Shown one piece after another: positions 33,101 to 45,100 of a stretch of 64,000 nucleotides of DNA; position 1 is the first letter of the stretch, and the number at the start of each line of letters is the position of its first letter. The notes below the pieces were generated by a model. It was not told the origin of the DNA, made no database searches, and saw nothing but the letters and a program-made list of their open reading frames with translations. The position numbers and the translations under genes were made by a program. This DNA comes from Liolophura sinensis (lineage: Eukaryota; Mollusca; Polyplacophora; Chitonida; Chitonidae). The stretch spans positions 19,379,764 through 19,443,763 of the forward strand of contig NC_088306.1 of the NCBI RefSeq assembly GCF_032854445.1, in the 5' to 3' direction.

Positions 33101-36100
33101 GCAACCATTATTTAGGGGTATCTGGTTTTGCTTCGTAAGCCACATATTCAGAAATATTCTGCAGTTTTTCACACCAAGAGAGCATGTATTCAATTCGCGA
33201 TGAGTGCCAATCTGTTCACAAAGTGTCATCATACATCGTGCATGATGAATTGTAGAAAGTCTAGCAGTGGTGAAGAATCGTTTTTAAAAATTGCTGGATT
33301 CAGACCTGCGTGAGCACGATAATGAAATTAATTGCTGCACGTGTGCCAGGGCCAAGCTGTGCACAAAATCTCATCAAATTCTGGGTGCATAATTATTTCA
33401 CGAATGTACAGACATTTGATAAAGGCAAGAGTTTATCCAAAATTTACTGGATTTAAACAAAAATGAAGAAAAATGTAGGCATTTACCACATTGACACAGG
33501 CGTACCATAACCATAGCAAATGACCTGAAATTTCACCCCAAAAGCACAATTTTAGATGCAGTAAAATGTCAGAAAGTACAATATTAAACCTGTGGCAAAT
33601 GACGTAAAATTCACCAAAAAGTTTATCTTTGAAAGCAAATAAATTTCATGAAATATGAAAACTGTGGTAAATGATCTAAAATTTCACTCCCCAAAAAGTT
33701 CAGTTTTAGAGACAAATAAATGTCATAAAGTACAATAACAATGGTAAATTACTTCTTTTAGGCAAAAGTAAATGTCATATAATAGTATTTTCAGTGCTGA
33801 AATTAACATTGGATATCATTCTAGTTTCGAAATGAATTTCACAACACTTTTCTGAGATCAGTAGAACCTTGAAGATGAGACAAAATGTGCAGCACAGCCA
33901 TGGGTGATATTCTAGGTCATTTAGCGTGTAAAGCCTGCAGTGAAAATCTCTTGAATATGTGACTTTGATGATCTATTGTTACACGGGTATCACATCCTAG
34001 ATCACACATGCTGTTGTAGGTTACACCCTGAAGATTGAATCTGATGGTGACGCTGTCAAGAGCAAACATATCCACGTAGACTACGCTCAGGCCCGTGACG
34101 ACCAGTATGAATGGGAGTGCCTACAGAGGGCGCTAGCTAGAGAGAACCGGCATCGGCAGCAGATTGAAGAAGCCATGCTCCGCCCACCTAGCCCACCTCC
34201 TGTGCTCAGATACTCGGAGTATGAAGCACAGATACTCCTAGAGAACTTGAAAAGTGAGTAAAATTACATCATTGGCTGAGTATGTAGTAGTGTTAATAAT
34301 GAAGTCTGAATTCACAAGTGTGCGAGAATCAGTGTACATATATATGATGAGATAAGTTGCGTTAGTGCCTTCTGTCAGACTACTGCATTTCATCTAAGGT
34401 TTAGCATTTTTCAAGTGACAAATTTTTGTTTGATTCTGATTGACTCATCCGCCTTTTATAGGACGGCTTAAGAGTTTTTGTTTTGAATTTTGATTCATAT
34501 CTTATCAGAAAAACTTAAAAGGTTTTTACACACACCTTTTTTTATACCCCTCTCAGCGAAGTTAGAGGGAGGTATACTGGAATCACCCTGTCTGTCCATC
34601 TGTTTGTCTGTCTGTAGACATGATTTTGTCCATAAGTCTTCTCCCAAACTACTGCACCAATTTCGATGAAACTTACTCTACATCTTACCTATCATCTGAA
34701 CTTGTGCATGTTTAAGTTTAATGGCAGCTGAGTAATTATTTTTGTGATTAACCCTCTTTTAGGACCTGAGGACTATAACAGTGACCATATATTTAGATTT
34801 CCTTGATGTATCAGACGTACAATCAGTGCACACCACAAATGGCATATAACAATCTATATGAAGCCAATCAAAGCAACATCATGTCATTTCTTTTAAGGTT
34901 TTCTTAGTTTTCTTTCTGTTATTTCTGGAAATGTTGGGGGATAGAAGCGGGATATTTCGTACATGCAGATTCTAGTTTGTTATGTTAATAGATGAAACCT
35001 TTTTTATGTGGGTTTGTCATAGGCTGGCACCTGCCATTTGTTTTCACGCAAAGGCAACTGCTCTTTGACACCTATTTGCAGTATCCTAATTCCTCAACCT
35101 TTTGGCAAATGAAAGAGCCACTTTCAGTGCAGTTTATGCACATTTTTAATTTGATTTTCGTGACAAAACTGCATTGGTATGATTGGCCAGTTTCAGGGCT
35201 TCACAAAAAGTACAATTTTTATCAATCCACACAGCATAATTCCTTCAGAAGAGTCTTGAATGAACACCTGGTAACTTAGTAGTCGTGTCTATTGCTAGAT
35301 GACGTCACTTGTTTTTGTCATGTTTTTGTTAACAGGGAACACTCGTATTAACATATTTATTGCTAAATGACACTGGTTTTTATATTTGTCACTGAAGGAC
35401 ACCTGTTTTTGTCTTGATTGTCATCAAATGACACATTTTGACACAAACCTGCTTTATCCCTAGATGATGAGACCTTCATGCAGAGCTCCAATACACTGTT
35501 GTCGTGGCTGACTCGTGGCGAGTGTAGTCGCAAAAACGCCAACGTTTTCTACAGTCTTATCCAGACAACCAATGCCCATGTGCGGCGATTGCTGACTGAG
35601 AAAGAGAACCACGAACAAGAGATTGAAAACATGAAGGCGAATTTCCGCCAACAGATCCAAGGAATCTTGCGACAATGTAAGTGTGTCATTCAGTGTCTGT
35701 GTGTGCATGTGACAGGTCTTCGTGAGTCATGTACAGGAAACTGAGGTCATAGGAGCTGCTGGATGAATAAAAAGCACAAAGCTTTCCTCTTCTAAATTCC
35801 TGAAAATCTCTGAACATGAACTCGTACAACAGAATCATGGTAAATCTCAAAGAGGAGTACGACCTTCCGTTGTCAGAGGTTGCAGGTCATCAGAGGATAA
35901 GATAAGCTTTATTAAAGTACCTTCCATTGGACCGGTCTCACATAAATCATACATGTATATTGTAGATGTTCATATGGGGGGATCACATGATCATGTGACA
36001 CTCTATCTGCTCAGACTCAAGGGCCAAGAGGTAGTTTTGTTATTTAAATGTACTACTGTTTCCAAGGTTTGTTCCATTGAAGTTGAGGCAATGGTGATCC

Positions 36101-39100
36101 TGTTAAGGCTAAACAGGTGAAATACAGGTAGAGCATATATGTAGGTTCATTGTTTTACCTGAGATTGGTTTTCTGTCCAAACTTACATGTAGTATACATA
36201 AGTAAAAGACAAGAAAACATTGAAACTTTACCTATAGGCAAATCGTGATTGCTGATTTTGTTTGTAGATATAACAGAACATTGTTTAAAAAAAAAAACAG
36301 CTAGCTTCTGAGTTGAAACTACCATTAGGCTATAACTGTAGAGCACATAGATTTGCAGTCACTTTGGCCACAGCAACAACAAAAAGAAAACAAAAAAAAA
36401 AAAAACTTTTGGTATCATATTTGGACACCTAACCGTCCAAACAACAGTATTATCTTCACCAGATTTTGAGTGGCCAAAGAAGCAGTGCTTGGCCCAGTTT
36501 CACAAAGCACTATTAACATTACATTCCTTGACTACCCCAGCAACCAGTAGGCATTACATCGTCATGGTAGTTGCGAGCCTGTAACGTTAAGAGAGCTTTG
36601 CCTGAAACTGAGCCTGATCATTTTGCGTCCTGTGTTATTAAATTTACCAAGACAACATGTGCATGTATGTGAAGGGCTGCTAATAAGTATTCTGACCAAA
36701 AGTGTCAGTATTAAGGAAATATCCTTTGGTGTTAAACCACATCAAGAAGATTGGACAACAACTCGTTGGCAGCAGGAAGCAGTCTGACTGCTGATAAGAG
36801 CGGGTGACTTCTTGTCAGAAATGAAGGCATGTCATCCTTCATGGCAGCGGGCAATGTCCTAGCCCCCTCACTTTTGTGTCTTGACATGTACATGTATTTG
36901 TGTACAATCAGCTTGATTTGATTTGGCTTTCAAGAGCAGTGCTTTTAGGCAATCATCCTCATGCATAAAACAGTGTGAAGCAAACAGGGATTGTGCTTGA
37001 CAATGAGATAGCACCAAATTAACTCTCTGGAGCTAACTCTCCCATTTAAATGTACAGGTGTAGTATACTTCAGTAGGTCTCAGTAGTTTCAGGCCTCCAA
37101 AACTAACCTGGTGACGTCATTGCAGCTGTCATGCGACAAGGGAGGTAATTCAAGGAAAGCCTGTTATTGATTGATTGATTGTTGTTTTACGCTGTACTCA
37201 AGAATATTTCACTCATACGACGGCGGCCAGCATTATGGTGGGTGGAAACCGGGCAGAACCCGGGGCAAACCCACGACCATCCGCAGATTGCTGAAAGACC
37301 TTCCCACTTACAGCCGGAGAGGAAACCAGCATATCCTGTTATTGAAGTACAGGAAGCTAAACCAGTGATGGGATTAAAACCTACCTACAAGTATACACTA
37401 TTGGTTTTTGCAAAAAAGTGTTATTGTTATGAGCTAAAAAGGTTATTTTTCTTGTTGTCCAAAATTAATATAACACGTACATGCACATATCAAAATTTAA
37501 AAAAAAAAAAAAAAAAAAATTAGCATAATTTTTTTTCTCAGGATACATGTACCCCAAAAATTACAGGTTGACGATATTCTGAATGGTCAAGATTTATGGG
37601 TATGGTCAAGAGTGCTTGTGAAGCAAACCAGTGGTTGACCTAGCATTTACCCTTTGCATGCAAGTGAACGGAACGTGTTAAAATGTGTATGTGGTTGGTT
37701 GTGAGCTAGTGTTCATGGTCTTCCTATACATACTAAACTCTCTTGTCCGTATACGCCAGCGTCAGATGTCTCCCACACAGTGTAAGACTTCAATTCTACA
37801 TGTACAGTTTTGTTTCTTGTCTTCAAGTTGAACACATAGAGAGAATCTTTTCCGAGGCTCAAAAACAGCGGGCATCCGACCACTTCTCAAAGGCTCAGCG
37901 CAAGAGCATTGATGTCTGGTGCAAGCAGATTCAGGTAGGTGGTGAGAGCGCTGCTGTCTTTACTGAAGCTGTGACTAAGAGTTTGTAACACATCAATGTC
38001 CCGAAACTCCCGGGGTTGTGTGTTGGACAAGACTGACCTGACTGAACAAAACTGGCATGGACAAGAAGAGAAACACAAAAGAAAATCACTTTTGATCAGG
38101 GTTGAATCAGTGTGGTGGCTAAGATCTCTTGGAAACTTTTTTGCTATTCTTTTTCAAATTTATCACCAGGATTCACTCACTAAAAGTTTCATGGCGACTT
38201 TAATACTTAGGCAAGATTGTTGCGCAAAAAGAGAAACAAAAAAAGATTAGCACACTTTGGTTAAATGGTGCCCAAGAGGGTCATCAAACATCAAGATGTG
38301 CAGTACAGAAAAGTTTTTTGGCATCTAGCCAGTAAATCAGTAATAAACTGGATAGCTGTTTTCAGTGCGCATGAATGAGATTTCATTGCTGCGATACAAA
38401 CAAATCTTCATGACCATGTTAAAGCCTTGTGACCATTGGCATTTACACACAGCAAAATCTGTGTATTTTGAGACTTTACAAGGGTTCAGCAGTTTCAAGT
38501 TAAAAAATTGGACTGGAGTTGAATTCTGGGCTGTCGCTGAAGACTGTAATGTTCTACCATAGGCATAAATGATCATAGCCTTTTGTTTATCCCACCTATG
38601 ACAAGTTGCACACATGTACTGAGACACCTCTCGAAACAGCTATCTGGCTTATTTGTCCAGTCAGTATATCAGATCTAATAATGACACAACTTAGTAAACA
38701 CAGCACTGCTCTCTTTCTGGGGAGTTTATCAGTAATATTCATTCTTGACACCAATGTACAAGATGTTAGCACTTTTTGCTGCTTTTGTTTCACTTGGCAG
38801 TTTTGTTGGCAATCCGTCCTCGTCATCTTAAATATGTTGGATATGACGTCTTGATATACTTAAAATTGACCATTAAGAGGAAAAGTGCATTTGGGCTGCA
38901 TCTTGCACATTGGTGAAATGTCTAAAATAGTTCTTGAATGTTCATTTACCAAATATTGAGACACTAACAGTTTGAGGGAATGTTGTGAGTCCTTTTTGTC
39001 CACAGTGTTTGTTATGGGCAAATTGTCCACAATACCCTGCCTTAGCACTTGTAATGGGCCTCAGTTCTCCAATGGGTCCACTATGATAATTTCCACAATT

Positions 39101-42100
39101 GGCCACATTACTTGTTCTGGGCCATGGATTCTGTAATGGGCCATGGATCTTGTAATGGCCACAGAACTTGTAACAGGCAAAACAGTTTTCAAATGGGACT
39201 ACATCGACAATGGGCCACAGTTCTCAAATGGGACTACATCCACAATGGGCCACAGTTCTCAAATGGGACTACATCCACAATGGGCCACAGTTCTCAAATG
39301 GGACCACACCCACAATGGGCCACAGTTCTCAAATGGGAGCCTTTGAGTTTATGGGATTCAAGAAGTTTAAACAAGGTGCAGGTTGAAATAAGTGTAGCGT
39401 AATGCGTGTTAAAATTTGTTAAAGGTGTAGTGGTCAAAAACATATTGATAGGAACTGCACATGTAAGATCACGCATTCTGTAGAAATGTAGGTAAATGCT
39501 AGGAAGAGTGAAGAAAATGATATATCAGGGGTGGAAGTAGACGTATTTTTGGGGCCAAATGCTCCTAAATTTCTACGTTATTAATTCCATATCCCAAGGA
39601 GCCAAATTGGGTATCAAACAGATCATCCGTCCCAAGTTAAAAACAAACATTTCAAGCTCGGGACACCCAGGGCCTATAAACACAGGTTACTGAGGATATG
39701 TATGAGTCATCCGTTACCCTCATTGTGGTACACATTCTATTAGTGTGTATAATATGTGTGCAGAGGAGGTTTGGTAAGTTGTCTGTAATCAAATGAAGAT
39801 CTAATTAAAATCCTGGCCAGGAGTTGGTAAGTTAATACTGTGGTACAGTAAACACATCAGATCATGCCATCCAACCTTTCATGGAGAAAACTGAGTAAGT
39901 ACAGGAGAAATGTCTTTTTGTAAAACATGTATTTTTATTGTCAACCTATATATCTAAGGTGAAACATTTTTTGTTTTTGTTTATGTTTTGTTTTTATATA
40001 TATATATATATTAACAGCTGTTTTCATTTGAATTGCAAGAAACATTTATATTTTCAATATTACTTTATATAATAAAAGTGAGTACTTTTGAAGGCGAATT
40101 GTTAAGATGATTCGTATAAATTTTTTTTGGAAGTTTTAGTTTTTATAATGTTCATCTTCAGAATACAAAAGAATGGAAACAAATTCAGACTTTTCCTGTT
40201 TAACTCTTAACTAAAATCTGTTTCACAAGAGTTTTTTTTGTTCAAAAACATGGCTTACAAAAGTAGAATTCCATGGAAACATACTAGATGTTGAATGTAA
40301 TGTAGGTTGTTGGTCTACAGGAAATCAAACAAGTTGAGCAAGACAAGTTCCTGTCTGATCGCCATGAGGACGAGATGGAAATGTCCGACACTGATCAAGA
40401 TGATGATCAAGAAGGGCCAGCCACCAAACGCAAGAAAGTCGATCAGGGTAAGATGGTGTTGATTTTGGGGGGTACCAAATCAGGGCATCATAACACAATG
40501 TCATCAACACAGCATTTACGACTGAATGTCAGCTTTGTGATACTAGCCACAGATAGACATCTTTGTAAGTTCTTCCTATATACAGGTAGTGTGTTTGATC
40601 ATTCAGGAACAGTTGTCTTGAATATCCTAATTCTGTGTATATGAGTTACGCAATTGCTGTTTAAAATATTGTCTGCTCGAGGTACAAAAGCTTGTAACTT
40701 TTGATTTTATTGCTGGTGCTATACCTGCAGCATCGTTTTCCAGTTATTTGTTGAAAAAGTGACAACTTACCCAAACAGATAATCTATATATTTATTTGGA
40801 CAGATTATGAAGAATCTACATCAAAATGATATGAAGTCTCTTTTTTTCACCAAAACACTATTTTGTGGCTGTTTTCCTGTGTTTTCCCCACAGGGTCTCA
40901 GCATGAGTTGTATCGACTACGCGATGAGAATGACTCTCTGAAGTGCCAGCTTGAGGCGTACAAAAATGAGATCGACATCATGAAGCAGGATCTGCAGATG
41001 CAGCTGGCAGAGAAGGACAAGCAAATCAAAGTGCTGCAACAGGCACTGCAGGGCATGCAACAGGTGAGCCATAAGCTGAATAAGGTGCTTTAACAGGCAC
41101 TGCAGGGCATGCAACAGGTGAGTCACAAGCTGAATAATGTGCTACAACAGGCACTGCAAGCCATGCAACAGGTGAGTCACAAGCTGAAGAAGGTGCTTCA
41201 ACAGGCACTACAGGGCATGCAACAGGTGAGCCATAAGCTGAACAAGGTGCTGCTTCAGGCACTGCAGGGATTACAACAGGTGAGACAAAAATAGTTCAGG
41301 GTGCTGGAACAGGTGAGTCACAAGCTGAACAAGGTGCTGCTTCAGGCACTGCAGGGATTACAACAGGTGAGACAAAAATAGTTCAGGGTGCTGGAACAGG
41401 TGAGTCACAAGCTGAACAAGGTGCTGCATCAAGCACTGCAGGGATTACAACAGGTGAGACAAAAATAGTTCAGGGTACTGGAACAGGTGAGTCACAAGCT
41501 GAACAAGGTGCTGCTTCAGGCACTGCAGGGATTACAACAGGTGAAACAAAAATAGTTCAGGGTGCTGGAACAGGTGAGTCACAAGCTGAACAAGGTGATG
41601 CTTCAGGCACTGCAGGGATTACAACAGGTGAGACAAAAATAGTTCAGGGTGCTGGAACAGGTGAGTCACAAGCTGAACAAGGTGCTGTTTCAGGCACTGC
41701 AGGGATTACAACAGGTGAGACAAAAATAGTTCAGGGTACTGGAACAGGTGAGTCACAAGCTGAACAAGGTGCTGCATCAGGCACTGTGTGGCTCATAGGA
41801 AACTTGTGCAGCTTGTACAACAGCTACCAGATTTTGCACATATATTTTATTTAAATGCAAAAAGCTGTATAATTATTACAGTCATATAGGGACTTTATGG
41901 CTTTACGTGCTTTCACTGTGTGTGGTGTTTTGGTGACTACAAGTGGTCCGTGATTCTAGTGTGTCCTTTTGTGCTGTCTGATATTGCAGTCTAATATTGT
42001 CTGACTTGTCTTGTCTGTCCACCATGTCGGTTTGTCATGTATGGGGAAATTCTTCAGTAACTTGCCAAAGGTTGGTGGTTTAACCCACTAGCACTCCACT

Positions 42101-45100
42101 TCCTTCCACCTACAAAAATGACATTCATTCTATTTGTGCAAAATTGTTGATTAGGGCGTTTAACAGAAATAGGGGAAAAAAATCCAGTGAATTTGTTTAA
42201 CGACATCAAACAGATGTATAGATGCAATTTTAGTATTTTTTTGTGTTCCCCTTTGTCACCCTTGACTTGGCTATTTATGATATGCACAATGTAAACATGA
42301 TAAAAATATACCTGAATTACAAAACAGATACATATGGTACACTTTCCAGTGGTCCTAACTTTCTGCTTCTTCTTTTCCCCAGCAATTGATCTCTTTCAGA
42401 CTTCTAGCACAGGAGAATAAAAAGGTGAGGATTATTCCTACTGAACAAAAGTAAAAGGTGGCGGGGGAATAATGGTTGTAGAATCTCGTTGTAGACAAAT
42501 GGGTTATTGGTCACAAGTAACCTTGGGACTGCCTGACTTTGAGCTCGCCATGTTAAAGGGCTCAGAGCAAGTACATGTTGACCCAGTGACAGTACAATTA
42601 CTGTAAATCTTCAACATTTTCAACACCTCCATGGCACTGTTTTTCAATGGAATTTTTTGCATACTATTATTTATATCAAAATCGGATACTGAAAATGATT
42701 AGTTTGCGTCACTAATAAGGCAAGCTTCACAAAACGGCAAATTCTCTCAAATGTTTCAAAATATTGGTTGCGTGTGAGGGCTGAAGAATCAAGGTACATT
42801 GTGACTGGGTGTAGTGTCATGTCTGGTTGTGTCAGCAAGACTTTTAGTGAGGTAGCACTAATAAAATACATGTACATATATGTTAGCCTTGATATTGGCT
42901 CACAGCGAAGGGAAACCATAGCAGGATAACCAAGGCTGATTTGCTATCAAGTGTGTCATGAAGTATGTGTAATTAGAGTTTAACCCTTAGTTCTTTCCCT
43001 TAAATTGGATATTCCACCAATACTGATGGTTTTGTTTCTTTCTCCTAGACAAGAAACGTATAAATGTTGAAAAGAATATAACACAGAGCCAGGTGTTTTG
43101 AGAGCCAGCTTTTTCTTGTATTTGAATGATGTTTTAATGCTTGTGTCAGCCCTGTTGTCTGAAAAGCTATTCAAATAAAAGAAGCTATACCTTAAAGGAC
43201 AAGACGGCACCTGGCTAAAACATATTTCAATCAAAAGTAGGGTAGTCAAGCTTTCTAAAAAGTGTCGTACTTCATTATTTTAATGAGATTTCACCAAATA
43301 ACATACAGAACAACATCACAATACTGTCACAAATGGCAGGTGTGAATCTAGGCAGCCATATTGAGAATTTTATCCAATCAGACGCGTTGCTGTCACTGTT
43401 GCTGTGACATAGCCTTTACCCAATAACTCGATTGAAGTAACATATGATACGACAGATCTACTGCATAAGACATCATTTTGAGATCGTTTGTAATGATTTA
43501 TTGACGTGTAGCTGAAGGGTCATTTCATGCAGTCTTGTGGGACAGGCCTGTATCAGTTACGGATCGCCACAGACGTAAAATCAGTTGACAGTGCTTAAAA
43601 TTAATTGAATCTTTTGATATAATTTTTTGCCCCTGAATTTATACGAACTGAAGAATTGAAGTTTTGATCTTTGTCTTTCTTTTATGAAATAGAGTAAAAT
43701 TATTGAAACGCTGCGTTCATGCCAAGGTGCTTTCTCTGACGTCTGCGATAACTAGGTCAGCACTGCTCTCATCTTAGAAGCCACCACTACAAAATTGAAG
43801 CAACAATCAGCGACAGTCGAATGCCTAGATCAGCCTCTGTGGTGCTTAGATTTATTTCCATTTGTGTCAGAATTGAGCATGAATCCAGTTGTACAACAAT
43901 CCTATAGTAATTTTGTAAACATTTAATAGGGATCAGAATAACTGGTAACAGGCCAACCCCTCTGAAGGCTACAACCTGAACCAGGAATACCCTGGCCATG
44001 CATCTGCAGACTACTCGTTAACTGTATAAATGATATAGTAGGCCTACTGTATGAACAGTTCAAGCAGTGGAAGAAATATCCTTCCAGTGTGTCCAATTTC
44101 CGAGAAAGCTGTTTATCACTTGGTCCTTTTTTGCCGTAGTCCACAGCTATTTTTCTGCCGTAGGCTACAGCTTAGATTATTATACGGAAAGATTATACGA
44201 AACATTAGAGAACTGGAGCACACGTGAGATCACCTTGATGTAGATAATGGAGACGCGCTGAAGCTGTGACAAGATGAATTTTCACTAAATTTTTTTTTTT
44301 ATTGAAAGAAACCTGAAAAAATATTTAATGCCAATTTAAGATATTTTGAATGGTTGTATATCAGTGGACATAAACATTAGTCAGGTGATGTCTTTCACTT
44401 TAACTCCATTGTAATGTTTTTGTTTTTTTCTGATGTTGGCAAGTTGTCTCCCACACCAAAAACACCAATAATTGTAAATAAATTAAAATGTGAGCAGTCA
44501 TTAATTTAGTAGTAAGATACAAATCATAGAAATGGTTTTTCCTTGTTTTGTCAAATTAATCAGATTTTGCGAACCTATACAGAAAAGTGCAAGTATAAAC
44601 ACAGCTTAAGAATATATCACATCCTTTGTTTAATCTGGGAACGGTAAAAAATTACGGATGTACTGGGTTAGAAAAATTTTGTGTAATTTTTCTTTGACTG
44701 ACATGGGAATGCATGAAGTAAGAAATTTACCAGATCCATTGTTCTGTCCACAGAAAAGTACAGAAGAATCGAACAGCACTTCAGAGAAAACAACAGAAAA
44801 GGTAGTGGATAAAGAGGCAGATGTCCTGGCAGAGCTGGCAAGGCAAGAAAGTTCTGAGACTGACACAGGGGAAAACTTACAGACAGAGAAAACTGTTGAG
44901 GGTGCAAAAGAGCCAGACCCTGCAGAGTGGGAGGCGAAACGTCTGGCGTCAGAACTGGAGGAGAGGAGGAAACGTGAGGAGAGAGAAAAGAGCCAGGCAG
45001 AAACGCCGAGCAGTAGTACGACATTTGCACTCTCAGAGAAACAGACCAAAATCATAGGTATGGTGTTAGTTCCATATCTTCCATGATACTCAGTTTGCAA

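Noticed and set aside
39112-39402. Plus-strand frames with NGPQFSNGTTSTMGHSSQMG-like repeats
   Set aside because: Translation of a 35-bp intronic repeat inside ENOX intron 7.
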